A DNA stretch of 64,000 nt. Source: Streptococcus panodentis (GTDB lineage Bacteria; Bacillota; Bacilli; Lactobacillales; Streptococcaceae). A model generated the notes under the pieces. The model was given only the letters and a program-made list of their open reading frames with translations, did no database searches and was not told where the DNA came from. This document shows, in pieces, positions 45,414-55,715 of the stretch (position 1 is its first letter; every line of letters begins with the position of its first letter). Where the stretch lies: assembly GCF_017884005.1 (NCBI RefSeq), contig NZ_QFAY01000003.1, positions 7,381 through 71,380 of the forward strand, given 5' to 3'. The position numbers were made by a program, and so were the translations under genes.

Positions 45414-47810
45414 CTACTTTTCCAGATTCCAAATTTCCTTGGCATACTGCTCAATGGTATCATCAGATGTAAACTTATCGGATGTTGCGATATTGACCAG
45501 ACTCATGCGGGCCCACTTTTCTTTGTCGCGGTAAAGACGGTCAATCTTTTCCTGTGCTTGGACATAAGCTTCAAAGTCCTCCAGCAGGAAGTACTCATCA
45601 TTGTGGGTAATCAGGGCTTCATAGATTTCAGAGCCTTCCTCCCGGACATTTGGAATGGTGCCGTTGACAAAGGTATCCACCACCCGGCGGATAAGCGGAT
45701 TGCTTTCATACAGACCGCGTGAATAGTAATCGTGGCGCGCATAGTGCTCATAGACTGCATCCTTATCCATACCAAAGATAACGATATTGTCATCGCCGAC
45801 TTCGTCCTTGATTTCGATATTGGCACCATCCAGCGTCGCCAGAGTAATAGCACCGGTCATCATGAACTTCATATTGGAAGTGCCGGAAGCCTCCTTAGAA
45901 GCCAGAGAAATCTGCTCAGACACATCGGCCGCTGGGATAATGAGCTCAGCCAGACTGACCCGGTAATTTTCCAGAAAGACCACCTTAAGCTTGCCTTGGA
46001 GACTCTCGTCCTGATTGACCAGATTGGCCACTTCATTGATAAGCTTGATGACCGATTTGGCAAAATGATAGCCCGGTGCAGCCTTGGCACCGAAGATAAA
46101 GACGCGGGGAACCATATCCTTGTCCGGATTGTCCTTCAAATCCCAGTAAAGCTTGATGATGTGAAGGAGATTGAGGAGCTGCCGCTTATAGGCATGAAGG
46201 CGCTTGACCTGCACATCAAAGATCGCTTCTGTGGAGACTTCCACTCCTGTCGACTCCTTGATAAAGTCAGCCAGACGGGCCTTGGCCTCCTGCTTAACCC
46301 GATAGAAATCAGCCAAGACCTGCTTGTCATCCTTGTAGTCCAAGAGACGGCGCAGTTGGTGAATGTCACTTCGCCAGTCCTTGCCGATGAGCTGATCGAT
46401 GGCATCCGACAGCGGCTCGTCTGCAATCTGCAGCCAGCGGCGCTGGATAATGCCGTTGGTCTTGTTGTTGAACTTTTCAGGATAGATTTGATAGAAATCA
46501 CGCAGGGTATCCTCTTTGAGCAGCTCGGTATGGAGTTTGGCCACCCCATTGACCGAATGGCCGCCGATAATGGCCAAGTGCGCCATGTGGATCTGATTGT
46601 CCTTGACAATCCGCGTATTTTCGATGACTTCCGGCTCAATGCCGCGCTGGGCCATTTCTGCCACATAGCGGTTGTCAATCTCAAGGATAATCTGGTAAAC
46701 CCGCGGCAGGACATTCTTGAAGAGCTCCGCATCCCATTTTTCCAAGGCTTCGGAGAGAATGGTGTGGTTGGTGTAGCTCATGGTTTTGACGGTCGCCTCC
46801 CAGGCATCGGCCCATTCCAGACCGTAAACATCCAAGAGCAGGCGCATAAATTCAGCCGGAGCAACGGCCGGGTGGGTGTCATTGATATGGACAGAAACCT
46901 TGTCATGAATCTTTTCCAGCGGCAGCCCCTGCTTGAGATAGGACTGGATGATGGTCTGCAGGCCGGCACTGGTCATGAAGTATTCCTGAATCAGGCGCAG
47001 TTCTTTTCCTTCATAGCTGGAATCATCCGGATAAAGGATGGCTGTAATATCCTGTACCCGGCGGCGGGCTTCAATGGTTGGATAGTCCAGTTCGTACTCC
47101 TCAGGGATTTCAACATCCCAGAGGCGGAGATTGTTGACATTGTCGTTGCCAAAGCCGATTTGCGGCACATCATAAGGCACCGCACGCAGGGTCCGGGAAT
47201 TTTCATAAACCGGCACGATCCGTCCTTCCTCATTGGCCCGCAGATAGACATTTCCGAAGAGCTTCACATCGACAATATCATGGTCCTTGCGGGTTTCCCA
47301 GACATTGCCCAGACTGCCAAACCAGTCATCCGGAATCTCAACCTGATAGCCGTCTACAATCCTTTGTTTGAACAGACCGTAGCGGTAGCGAATGCCATTC
47401 CCAAAACCGGGATAGCCGGTCGTTGCCAGCGAATCCATAAAGGCTGCGGCCAGACGGCCCAGACCGCCATTTCCCAGAGCCATATCATGCTCGGCATTTT
47501 TGACATCGGCAAAATCAACTCCCAGCTCCGCAAAGCCTTCTTTCACTGTATCCAGAATGCCCAGATTGAGCAGGTTGGTTTCCAGCATGCGGCCGGGCAG
47601 AAATTCGATTGAAAAGTAATAAGCCGTTTTCTGCTGGTGCTCAACCAATTTATTGCGGCGGTCCAGCCAGAGGGGGGTAATATACTTGCGCACGGTGCTG
47701 GCCAAGGCCTGAAACAGCTCAGCAGAAGTCGCATCTGCCACTTTGATTAACTGTCGTTCGTGCAGTGTATCTTTAAAATCACGGATAAATTGTTCTTTTG
47801 TAAGTTCCAT
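45414..47810 (-). CDS. glgP: Glycogen/maltodextrin phosphorylase
   Basis: 798 residues, GT35 family. PLP-binding ISLASKEASGTSNMKFMMTGAITLATLDGANIEI near residue 640, active-site NGGLGRLAAAFMDSLATTGYPGFG near the N-terminus, and SVHINDTHPAVA. It releases glucose-1-phosphate from stored glycogen. Last gene of glgBCDAP, 153 bases after glgA, with a long hairpin in the gap, so its level may be set apart from the synthetic genes. Confidence 0.96.
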   Translation of the reverse strand: MELTKEQFIRDFKDTLHERQLIKVADATSAELFQALASTVRKYITPLWLDRRNKLVEHQQKTAYYFSIEFLPGRMLETNLLNLGILDTVKEGFAELGVDFADVKNAEHDMALGNGGLGRLAAAFMDSLATTGYPGFGNGIRYRYGLFKQRIVDGYQVEIPDDWFGSLGNVWETRKDHDIVDVKLFGNVYLRANEEGRIVPVYENSRTLRAVPYDVPQIGFGNDNVNNLRLWDVEIPEEYELDYPTIEARRRVQDITAILYPDDSSYEGKELRLIQEYFMTSAGLQTIIQSYLKQGLPLEKIHDKVSVHINDTHPAVAPAEFMRLLLDVYGLEWADAWEATVKTMSYTNHTILSEALEKWDAELFKNVLPRVYQIILEIDNRYVAEMAQRGIEPEVIENTRIVKDNQIHMAHLAIIGGHSVNGVAKLHTELLKEDTLRDFYQIYPEKFNNKTNGIIQRRWLQIADEPLSDAIDQLIGKDWRSDIHQLRRLLDYKDDKQVLADFYRVKQEAKARLADFIKESTGVEVSTEAIFDVQVKRLHAYKRQLLNLLHIIKLYWDLKDNPDKDMVPRVFIFGAKAAPGYHFAKSVIKLINEVANLVNQDESLQGKLKVVFLENYRVSLAELIIPAADVSEQISLASKEASGTSNMKFMMTGAITLATLDGANIEIKDEVGDDNIVIFGMDKDAVYEHYARHDYYSRGLYESNPLIRRVVDTFVNGTIPNVREEGSEIYEALITHNDEYFLLEDFEAYVQAQEKIDRLYRDKEKWARMSLVNIATSDKFTSDDTIEQYAKEIWNLEK

Positions 47811-47903
47811 TGTGAATGGACATCTCCCTTTCTAAAATGAGGGAATCAGTTCTGCCGCCGGCAAAAAACAGTATAATAATATATAAAAATGCTTTTTTCG
47901 CGG

Positions 47904-47938
47904 AAATCCTCTCTTATTGCTGCAATAAGAGAGGATTT
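47904..47938. repeat. Long perfect hairpin between glgA and glgP
   Basis: A 17-bp perfect inverted repeat (AAATCCTCTCTTATTGC at 47904-47920 and its complement at 47922-47938) around one base. There is no T run on the - strand directly after it, so it looks more like an mRNA processing or stabilising stem than a terminator, although partial termination is possible. Confidence 0.7.
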
Positions 47939-47963
47939 TATACATATGATTCCAAAGTGAATG

Positions 47964-49394
47964 TTACAAAAGTGACTGGTACAAGTCACTATAGGCCTGA
48001 CTGGCTGTATCCCATGAAAAGTCTCTTTCCATGGCCTGTTCCTGCAAGGCATGCCAGGCTTCCTTGTCATGAACATAGAGATTGAGGGCTTCCTTGAAAG
48101 TCCATCTCAGCCAGTAGCCGGAAAAGTTATTGAAGCTAAAGCCTGTCCCCTGTCCAGTATAGACATTGAAAGGCTCTACAGTATCACGCAGGCCGCCCAC
48201 TTCATGGACCAGCGGCAGGGTGCCGTAGCGCATGGCCATCATCTGAGACAGACCGCAGGGCTCAAAGCGGCTCGGCATGAGGAAGATGTCACTGGCAGCA
48301 TAGATTTCCTGCGCCAGCGTCACGTCAAAGAGAATATTGGCGGACAGCTTTTCAGGATAAGCCTGGCCAAACCAAGCAAAGGCCTGTTCAAAAGCCGGGT
48401 CTCCGGTCCCCAGAAGAATGATCTGCACATCTTCCTGCAGGAGGTTATGCAGTTCTTCCACTACCAGATCAAAGCCTTTCTGACGGGTCAGACGGGAAAC
48501 AATCCCTACGACCGGTACATCATCGCGGACAGGCAGTCCCACTCTCTCTTGCAGAGCACGCTTATTTTCTAGTTTACCAGATAAATCATTTTTGTCAAAG
48601 TGATGCGCCAGCAGTTTGTCTGTTTCCGGATTATAGATATCCGTATCAATCCCATTGACAATGCCGACCAGCTTTCCAGACTCCATGCGCAGGACCTGAT
48701 CCAGCTGGCAGCCGAATTCCGGCGTGCGGATTTCATGGGCATAGCTCGGTGACACCGTCGTTACCCGATCCGCATAGAGAATACCGGCCTTCATCCAGTT
48801 GAGGCAGTCATTCCAGCGCAGCGTACCGTCCGCATACCGCTCATAGCCGACGCCAAAGAGCTCCCACAGCATGCTGTCAGGAAACTGGCCCTGAAATTCC
48901 AGATTGTGGATAGTCAGCACCGTCCGAATCCCCTGATAAGCCTGAATCCAGTGGTATTTTTCCTTGACCAGGAAAGGAATCATGGCCGTATGGTAATCAT
49001 GAACATGGAGAATATCCGGAACAAAGTCAATCCGCTCCATCAGCTCCACTGCTGCCAGCTGGAAATAAGCAAAGCGTTCGCCGTCATCAAAATCACCGTA
49101 AATATGGCCGCGGAAGAAATAGTGCTGGTTATCAATAAAGTAAAACTGCACACCATCCAATACAATCCGCTTGACTCCGACATACTGCCGGCGCCAGCCG
49201 ACACTGACCTCAAAAGAGAAGAGATCTTCAGCCTGATCGCCAAATTTAGCTTCTGTCGCATCATAGTAAGGCAGAACGACACCGACTTCATGTCCAGCTT
49301 TCACCAGCGATTTGGGGAGAGCGCCAATCACGTCTCCCAAACCGCCCGTTTTAGAAAAAGGGGCGCCTTCTGCTGCTGCAAATAAAATTTTCAT
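47964..49394 (-). CDS. glgA: Glycogen synthase (ADP-glucose)
   Basis: 476 residues, GT5 family with GT-B fold. ADP-glucose-binding [18 protein letters not shown] at residues 14-31 (KxGGL), [18 protein letters not shown], and the C-terminal [29 protein letters not shown] with the ExxGLxxxE-like motif. It extends alpha-1,4-glucan chains. The ATG overlaps the glgD stop (ATGA). Confidence 0.97.
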   Translation of the reverse strand: MKILFAAAEGAPFSKTGGLGDVIGALPKSLVKAGHEVGVVLPYYDATEAKFGDQAEDLFSFEVSVGWRRQYVGVKRIVLDGVQFYFIDNQHYFFRGHIYGDFDDGERFAYFQLAAVELMERIDFVPDILHVHDYHTAMIPFLVKEKYHWIQAYQGIRTVLTIHNLEFQGQFPDSMLWELFGVGYERYADGTLRWNDCLNWMKAGILYADRVTTVSPSYAHEIRTPEFGCQLDQVLRMESGKLVGIVNGIDTDIYNPETDKLLAHHFDKNDLSGKLENKRALQERVGLPVRDDVPVVGIVSRLTRQKGFDLVVEELHNLLQEDVQIILLGTGDPAFEQAFAWFGQAYPEKLSANILFDVTLAQEIYAASDIFLMPSRFEPCGLSQMMAMRYGTLPLVHEVGGLRDTVEPFNVYTGQGTGFSFNNFSGYWLRWTFKEALNLYVHDKEAWHALQEQAMERDFSWDTASQAYSDLYQSLL

Positions 49395-50530
49395 GAGATG
49401 ATATCCTCTGTAACCTTCTCGCCCTTCCTGACAACAACCGGATGTTCAGCCGTTCCGCGAATGACCACTCCCTCAGCAATCTCAACGCTCTTGTCCACGA
49501 TGGCATACTCTACTACAGCGTTTTTGCCGACTTTGACACGCGGAAAGAGAATGCTGTCCTTGACACTGCTGCCTTCGGAAATATCGGTATTCCGCGAAAC
49601 AACGGAATTAAACACCTGTCCTCTGACAATGCTTCCTGAAGCGAACTGTGAACGCGACACTTTTGAAGACGGAGCATAATAGGTCGGTTCCTCATTTTTC
49701 ACCTTGGTGTAAATCTTTTGGTTAGGGGTAAAGAGGGAGTAGAATTTTTGACTCTCCAGCATGTCTTTATTGGCCTGATAGTAGGACTCGACAGAGTAGA
49801 TATTGGCCAGATAGCCTGTGTATTCATAGGCAAAAGCGCCTTCCTGAGCCGCCAAATCACGCAGCACATAGCGCAGTTTCTGCGGATGTTCCTTCTGAGC
49901 TTCCTCTTCCAGTCTTTCAATCAGCCAAGGAGTGTCGGCTACAAAAATATCTGTCGACATATTAAAGAGCTCGCCGTCAGACTTGGGATCAAAGAGCTTG
50001 TGGCTCTTGACATGGTCTGATTCATCAATTTCCAAGATAGAATTCACATCTGAAATATTTTCTTTGTGCAATTTCTTATAGACCACCGTAATCGGCTGCT
50101 CTGTCGTATTGTGCAGATGGAAGACCTGGTTCAGATCAATGTTAATCAGCACATCGCAGTTGAGGGCAACGGTCTGATTGGAGCCGGAGCGTCTGAGATA
50201 GGTCAGGAGCTGGTCATAGTATTCGTCCCCCACCGTAGAGCTTTCTACACGGGTATTGTAAATCCCCAGATAATAGTGGCTGAGCAGGGTAGACAGGCCC
50301 CATTCGCGGCCGGAGCGGATATGGTCAAAGACAGAGCTGATATTGTCCTGCTGGAAAATACCAAATACGCTGCGGATACCAGCATTGGCCAGACTGGAAA
50401 GCGGGAAGTCAATCAGACGGTATTTCCCCCCAAAAGGCAGACTGGCTACGGGACGGTGATTTGTCAGGCTTGACATATCATGAAAGCCGACTGTATTTCC
50501 TAAAATCGCTGAATATTTATCAATCTTCAT
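49391..50530 (-). CDS. glgD: GlgD, regulatory ADP-glucose pyrophosphorylase subunit
   Basis: 379 residues from [19 protein letters not shown]. Same fold as GlgC (nucleotidyltransferase plus left-handed beta-helix), but the GGxGxRL loop of active enzymes is replaced by [17 protein letters not shown], so it is probably non-catalytic. In Firmicutes GlgD enhances GlgC as a heterotetramer. The ATG at 50530 lies inside the end of glgC (11-base overlap); the longer frame further upstream is not credible. Confidence 0.93.
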   Translation of the reverse strand: MKIDKYSAILGNTVGFHDMSSLTNHRPVASLPFGGKYRLIDFPLSSLANAGIRSVFGIFQQDNISSVFDHIRSGREWGLSTLLSHYYLGIYNTRVESSTVGDEYYDQLLTYLRRSGSNQTVALNCDVLINIDLNQVFHLHNTTEQPITVVYKKLHKENISDVNSILEIDESDHVKSHKLFDPKSDGELFNMSTDIFVADTPWLIERLEEEAQKEHPQKLRYVLRDLAAQEGAFAYEYTGYLANIYSVESYYQANKDMLESQKFYSLFTPNQKIYTKVKNEEPTYYAPSSKVSRSQFASGSIVRGQVFNSVVSRNTDISEGSSVKDSILFPRVKVGKNAVVEYAIVDKSVEIAEGVVIRGTAEHPVVVRKGEKVTEDIIS

Positions 50531-51662
50531 CTGTTGGTACCCCCACTTTCTCGTTGTATCCGATAACATGCACTTCATCCGTTCCATCAATCTCGACACC
50601 TTCAGAAATGATGGCACCTTCGCCGACAATGGCCCGCTTAATCTTAGCACCCTGGCCGATGACAGCCCCGCTCATAATCACGGAGTCTTCAATGACAGCG
50701 TCCTTTCTGACCTGAGCTCCAGTAGAGAGGATAGAGTGCTTGACAGTCCCATCCACAAAGCATCCGTCAACGACCAGCGAGTCTTCCACATGGGCATGTT
50801 CGCCCAAGAAGTTAGGCGGGGAAATCAGATTGCGGGAGTAGATCTTCCAGCGGCGGTTGCGGCTGTCCAGAGCGTTGTTGGGGTCGATATATTCCATATT
50901 GGCTTCCCAGAGGGATTCCACTGTCCCCACATCTTTCCAGTAGCCGGCAAACTCATAAGCATAGACGCTTTCGCCGGATTCCAGATAATTTGGAATGACA
51001 TTTTTACCAAAGTCTGACATGTCCACACTGCTCTTTTCAGCAGCCACCAGCATATTGCGCAGGCGCTGCCAGTCAAAGATGTAAATCCCCATGGATGCCT
51101 TGGTAGACTTCGGCTCTGCCGGTTTTTCTTCAAATTCAACAATCCGGTTGTTGGCATCTGTATTCATGATGCCAAAACGGCTGGCTTCTTTGAGCGGTAC
51201 ATCCAGAACGGCCACGGTCAGACTGGCATTATTGTCCTTATGGGACTGAAGCATGTCATCATAGTCCATCTTGTAGATATGGTCTCCAGACAGAATCAGG
51301 ACATACTCGGGATTGATGCTGTCGATATAGTCAATATTTTGAAAAATAGCATGGCTGGTCCCTTCAAACCAGCGGTTTCCTTCACTGGCTGAATAAGGCT
51401 GAAGAATGGATACGCCTGAGTTGATACCGTCCAGCCCCCAGCTGGAACCATTGCCGATATGGCTGTTCAGAGCCAGTGGCTGGTACTGAGTGATGACACC
51501 GACATTGTGAATGCCGGAGTTGGCGCAGTTTGACAGGGCAAAATCAATAATCCGATAGCGGCCGCCAAACTGTACTGCCGGTTTTGCAATACTCTGTGTG
51601 AGCTTTCCAAGACGAGTCCCCTGCCCTCCGGCAAGGATTAAAGCTAGCATTTCATTCTTCAT
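50520..51662 (-). CDS. glgC: Glucose-1-phosphate adenylyltransferase
   Basis: 380 residues. [27 protein letters not shown] is the catalytic nucleotide loop, [11 protein letters not shown] and [11 protein letters not shown] the metal/substrate region, [18 protein letters not shown] the sugar site, with a C-terminal beta-helix. It makes ADP-glucose. It follows glgB by 3 bases. Confidence 0.97.
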   Translation of the reverse strand: MKNEMLALILAGGQGTRLGKLTQSIAKPAVQFGGRYRIIDFALSNCANSGIHNVGVITQYQPLALNSHIGNGSSWGLDGINSGVSILQPYSASEGNRWFEGTSHAIFQNIDYIDSINPEYVLILSGDHIYKMDYDDMLQSHKDNNASLTVAVLDVPLKEASRFGIMNTDANNRIVEFEEKPAEPKSTKASMGIYIFDWQRLRNMLVAAEKSSVDMSDFGKNVIPNYLESGESVYAYEFAGYWKDVGTVESLWEANMEYIDPNNALDSRNRRWKIYSRNLISPPNFLGEHAHVEDSLVVDGCFVDGTVKHSILSTGAQVRKDAVIEDSVIMSGAVIGQGAKIKRAIVGEGAIISEGVEIDGTDEVHVIGYNEKVGVPTDED

Positions 51663-51665
51663 ATC

Positions 51666-53576
51666 CTACTCCTTTGTGGATTTTTTATTAGCTTGAGTGG
51701 TTTTCACGCGACGCTTAACCTTCCAGATACTTGCCCCCAGAGCCGGCAGCGTAAAGGTCAAGGTCTGCGGATAATCTTTCCAAAGTCCTTCTTGGGACTG
51801 AACGGTTGCATTATGTTCCTTCCAAACACCTCCCCATTCTTCTAGTTCGGTGTTCCATACTTCTTCATAAATGGCCGCCACAGGAACACCAATGGTAAAG
51901 TTCTTCCGCTCTACCGGCGCCATATTGAAGACACAAATTAACATTTCTCCCTTAGCCGTCTTTCTGATAAAGGAGAGGACACTCTGGTCTGTATTATCGG
52001 CATCGATGATTTCAATGCCTTCATAGCTTAAGTCAATTTCCCAGAGAGGACGGTTTTCCTTGTAGAAAGCATTGAGAGCGGAGGTAAAGCCCTGCATCTG
52101 CTTGTTGAGCCGGTCATCCAGATTGGACCATTCCAGCTGTTCTTCGGATTTCCATTCTAAGAATTGGCCAAACTCAGAGCCCATAAAGAGCAGCTTCTTG
52201 CCCGGATGGCAGATCTGATACGTGTAGAGGTTGCGCAGACCTGCAAACTGATTGTAGCGGTCGCCCCACATCTTGTGCATGAGACTCTTCTTGCCGTGGA
52301 CCACCTCATCATGGGAGAAGGGCAGCAGGAAATTTTCCGAGAAAGCATACATGAAGCTGAAAGTCACCAGATTAAAATCATACTTGCGGTAAATCGGATC
52401 TTCCTCATAGAAGCGGAGAATATCATTCATCCAGCCCATATTCCACTTGTAGTCAAAGCCCAGACCGCCCAGCTCCTTCATGCCGGTAATCTTGGTTCCC
52501 GAAGAGCTTTCTTCAGCAATCATCATCACATCCGGATGGGCCAGCTTGATGACGGTATTGAGCCGCTGCAGGAAGTAATAGCCCTCATAGTTGCGGTTGC
52601 CTCCGTCTTTATTGGGCTGCCAAGGACCGCTGTCATAGTCCAGATAGAGCATATTGCTGACAGCATCCACGCGGATACCGTCCAGATGGTAAAAATCAAT
52701 CCAAAATTTAATGCTGGAAATCAGGAAGGACTGAACCTGATTCTTGCCCAAATCAAAATTGAGCGCACCCCAGCCGTAGTTATGAGCCCGGTCATGGTCC
52801 TGGTATTCAAAGGTCGGTGTCCCGTCGTAGTAGGCCAAGGCATCGTCATTGATGGTAAAATGCCCCGGAACCCAGTCCACAATGACCCCGATATTGTTCA
52901 AGTGGCATTCTTCAACAAAGTCCTGAAACTCCTCCGGCGTGCCGTAAGTATGCTCAAAAGCAAAGTAGCCCATGAGCTGATAGCCCCAGCTGAGTCCCAG
53001 CGGATGCGCCATGAGCGGCATGAACTCCACATGGGTGTAATTCATCTCTACCAGATAGGGAATCAGCTCCTCTTTCAGCTGTGCAAAAGTGTAGGGGCTG
53101 CCGTCTTCATTGCGTTTCCAAGACCCGGCATGGACTTCATAGATAGAGACCGGCCGGGAAAAGAAGCCCCAGCGCTTTCTGCGGGCCAGCCAGAGACCGT
53201 CCTTCCATTTCTTTTCAGGAATGGTGCGGATGACTGCTCCGGTGCCCGGCCGCTCTTCCAGATAGACAGCCAGCGGATCCAGCTTGAGAATCTCCTGACC
53301 GCTGCTGCGTTTGATATTGTATTTGTAAATGTCTCCTTCCTTGGGCAGTTCGGTAAAGACCTCCCAGACACCGGCTTCATTGCGGGTCATGGGAATCTGA
53401 TGCTCATACCAGCCGGTGAAATCTCCGATTAAGTGAACATTCTGAGCATTAGGCGCCCAGACACGGAAGGTATAGCCGGACCGGCCGTCCACTACCTCCT
53501 GATGCGCCCCCAGATAATGCTGCAGATGAAAGTTTTCACCCGTTGTAAAGGTTCTTAATGCTTCGTTTTTATCCAT
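51666..53576 (-). CDS. glgB: 1,4-alpha-glucan branching enzyme
   Basis: 636 residues, GH13. CBM48 ([22 protein letters not shown]) comes first, then the catalytic barrel: [23 protein letters not shown] (Asp nucleophile), MIAEESSS (Glu acid/base) and [13 protein letters not shown], and a C-terminal beta domain. It adds alpha-1,6 branches. First gene of the operon behind a CcpA-controlled promoter. Confidence 0.97.
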   Translation of the reverse strand: MDKNEALRTFTTGENFHLQHYLGAHQEVVDGRSGYTFRVWAPNAQNVHLIGDFTGWYEHQIPMTRNEAGVWEVFTELPKEGDIYKYNIKRSSGQEILKLDPLAVYLEERPGTGAVIRTIPEKKWKDGLWLARRKRWGFFSRPVSIYEVHAGSWKRNEDGSPYTFAQLKEELIPYLVEMNYTHVEFMPLMAHPLGLSWGYQLMGYFAFEHTYGTPEEFQDFVEECHLNNIGVIVDWVPGHFTINDDALAYYDGTPTFEYQDHDRAHNYGWGALNFDLGKNQVQSFLISSIKFWIDFYHLDGIRVDAVSNMLYLDYDSGPWQPNKDGGNRNYEGYYFLQRLNTVIKLAHPDVMMIAEESSSGTKITGMKELGGLGFDYKWNMGWMNDILRFYEEDPIYRKYDFNLVTFSFMYAFSENFLLPFSHDEVVHGKKSLMHKMWGDRYNQFAGLRNLYTYQICHPGKKLLFMGSEFGQFLEWKSEEQLEWSNLDDRLNKQMQGFTSALNAFYKENRPLWEIDLSYEGIEIIDADNTDQSVLSFIRKTAKGEMLICVFNMAPVERKNFTIGVPVAAIYEEVWNTELEEWGGVWKEHNATVQSQEGLWKDYPQTLTFTLPALGASIWKVKRRVKTTQANKKSTKE

Positions 53577-53593
53577 GCAATCACCTTTCTATT

Positions 53594-53645
53594 TTGTAAG
53601 CGTTTTCTATAATACTATTCTACATTATTTTTAGCTCTTTTTCAA
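53594..53645 (-). promoter_or_regulatory. glgB promoter with perfect CcpA (cre) site
   Basis: On the - strand TTGAAA (53640-53645), 17 bases, TAGAAT (53617-53622). TTGTAAGCGTTTTCT (53594-53608) meets every position of WTGNAANCGNWNNCW and covers the transcription start, a position for repression. Carbon catabolite control of glycogen storage follows. Confidence 0.8.
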
Positions 53646-54096
53646 GTAAATTTCAAAAATCATTACGGAAAATTACAAAAACCGAACGTTATCCGAAATG
53701 GCCTTCTGACCAGCTCTAAAAGACTGAGATTTGCTATTTTCTAAAGGTTTTTATTCATTCTTAGCTGTCTGACAGCCTCGGACCGGAAAGAAGGAAAGAT
53801 GAAAATCTCCCTACCGCTCTATACCAAAATGTAAATTTACATTTTGAAAGTATAAGCGCTTAATCTATCTTTTGCTCCCTCTTCTTCTATTGGACCTGCT
53901 GGGGAAATCTTCTCATTTTCGCCGGCCGCCTTTCTGCTCTTCGACACTCAAGCACTGACCGAACATCGAAGATGGCGCCTCCTGACGGAAGTTTTATTTG
54001 CAGGTTCAAAGCAGTGCTTTTGCTGCTGCCTGTTGGAAGCTTCATCTGCCATCTCACTCCCCCTTCCCGAAGCTGCTGAGCGTCATCAGCTGTATG
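53646..54096. other. Gene-free region with a 22-bp perfect palindrome
   Basis: No coding sequence. CAAAATGTAAATTTACATTTTG at 53825-53846 is a perfect palindrome, as expected of a homodimer operator, but no promoter sits beside it. TCCTGACGGAAG near 53976 recalls part of the repeat at 23327-23660, so the left part of this region may be a decayed intergenic element. Confidence 0.5.
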
Positions 54097-54122
54097 AAAA
54101 AAGGCCGCACAAAGCCGCCTTT
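54097..54122 (-). terminator. Terminator of gapN
   Basis: On the - strand AAAGGCGGC / GCGGCCTTT-type stem with a 5-base loop and TTTTTT. Confidence 0.75.
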
Positions 54123-54127
54123 CTTAT

Positions 54128-55552
54128 TTATTTCACGTCAAACACGATTGATTTCACTTGTGTCATCGCTTCGATACTGTAACGGATCCCCTGCACACCT
54201 GCTCCGGATCCTTTGACCCCCAAGAATGGGAAGTTGTCCGGACCGCGCTGTGTTTTATTATTGATGTGTACAGTGCCCACTTCTAATTTTTCAGCAATTT
54301 CAAATGCTTTAGGGAAATCATTTGTAAAGACTGAAGATTGCAGACCGAATTCAGACTGATTGCAGATTTCGACAGCTTCTTCCACAGAAGCAACACGAAT
54401 AATCGGAAGAGCGGGACCGAACGGCTCCTCCCAAGCTAATTTCATATCCAGTGTGACATTGTCAAACAAGGCAGGCCAGATGAGATTTGCTTCACGTTTG
54501 ATTTCCGTCAGGGCAGTCGCTCCCTTAGCCTGAGCGTCCTCAATCAAGCCCCAGATGAAATCTGCCGACGCATTGTCGATAACCGGTGTAATATCTGCGT
54601 TATCAAAAGGATCGCCGACCGTTAATTTGCTGACCTCTGCCTGCAGCAGCGCAGCCAGTTTATCCGCTACACTTTCCATGACAAGGACACGCTTAATAGC
54701 CGTACAGCGCTGGCCGGAGTAGCTGAAAGCCCCGCCGACAATCTGCTTGGCAGCATGCTCCAAGTCCGCATCTTCCAAAACAACCGCTGCATCTTTTCCG
54801 CCCAGCTCCAGCATCACCGGACGCATGCCAGCTAACTTGCCGATCCGCTCACCGATAGGAGTTGAGCCCGTAAAGTTAATGTAGTTGACTTCCTGATGCT
54901 CAATGATGTAGTCACCGATTTCAGACCCACGCCCGGTAATGGTGTTGAAGACACCTGCAGGGAGGCCCGCCTCTGCAAAGGCCTGCGCCAGCAGCAGCCC
55001 TGAAATAGAGCCTTGAGTCGGCGGTTTGAACATGACAACATTTCCGCCAATCAAAGCCGGTGCAATCTTGGAGCCAGATAGGTTGACTGGATAGTTAAAA
55101 GGCGCTACAGCCAGCACAACGCCCATAGGCTCACGGCGCACAACAGCCAGCTTCTTCTTGCTGGCAGCTTCAAAACCGCCGCCTTCCAGTACCTGGCCGT
55201 GAACACGGATGCCTTCTTCAGCTGCATAGCGGATCAAATCGGCTGTCCGGACAACCTCGCCAACCGCTGCCTTGATCCCCTTGGCCACTTCCTTAGCCAG
55301 AATTTGGCCGATTTTCTCCTGATCGCGCTCCAAAATATCTGCCGCCTTATGCAGATAAGCCGCACGCTCAACTGCCGAAAGAGCACGCCAAGCAGGCAAA
55401 GCCGCGCGGGCGCTCTTCATAGCAGCATCCACTTCTGCCTGACTCATGGCAGGAACGGTTCCTAAAATTTCGCCGTTAATCGGAGATGAGATGGTAATTT
55501 CATTTGCAGAAGACTTCCATTCTCCATTGATGTAGTTTTTATATTGTGTCAA
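54128..55552 (-). CDS. gapN: Non-phosphorylating glyceraldehyde-3-phosphate dehydrogenase GapN
   Basis: 474 residues, aldehyde dehydrogenase superfamily. VVRREPMGVVLAVAPFNYPVNL, NFTGSTPIGERIGKLAG (cofactor), LELGGKDAAVVLEDADLE (general-base Glu) and SYSGQRCTAIKRVLV (catalytic Cys) are the active parts; the RR and Tyr positions are those of GapN enzymes. It oxidises glyceraldehyde-3-P directly to 3-phosphoglycerate with NADP and is the main NADPH source in streptococci. The start is TTG (55552), with GGAGGGG five bases upstream. Confidence 0.96.
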   Translation of the reverse strand: MTQYKNYINGEWKSSANEITISSPINGEILGTVPAMSQAEVDAAMKSARAALPAWRALSAVERAAYLHKAADILERDQEKIGQILAKEVAKGIKAAVGEVVRTADLIRYAAEEGIRVHGQVLEGGGFEAASKKKLAVVRREPMGVVLAVAPFNYPVNLSGSKIAPALIGGNVVMFKPPTQGSISGLLLAQAFAEAGLPAGVFNTITGRGSEIGDYIIEHQEVNYINFTGSTPIGERIGKLAGMRPVMLELGGKDAAVVLEDADLEHAAKQIVGGAFSYSGQRCTAIKRVLVMESVADKLAALLQAEVSKLTVGDPFDNADITPVIDNASADFIWGLIEDAQAKGATALTEIKREANLIWPALFDNVTLDMKLAWEEPFGPALPIIRVASVEEAVEICNQSEFGLQSSVFTNDFPKAFEIAEKLEVGTVHINNKTQRGPDNFPFLGVKGSGAGVQGIRYSIEAMTQVKSIVFDVK

Positions 55553-55683
55553 ATTCGCCCCTCCAAAATGTTGGTAAGTATTATTTTACCAAATTTTCTG
55601 AAAACTTCAACCAAAAACCGTAAATTTAAAGAAAATTTTCACAAATTAGATGATTACAGCCAATTTGTTCAAATTTCACTTGC

Positions 55684-55712
55684 AAAAAAAGAGCGCACAA
55701 ACGCTCTTTAAA
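55684..55712 (-). terminator. Terminator of ptsHI
   Basis: AAAGAGCG / CGCTCTTT stem with TTTTTTT on the - strand, just after ptsI. Confidence 0.85.
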
Positions 55713-55715
55713 AGA

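Noticed and set aside
45732..47612. 626-codon + strand frame opposite glgP
   Set aside because: Antisense shadow of a clearly conserved phosphorylase; no start signal or recognisable domain.
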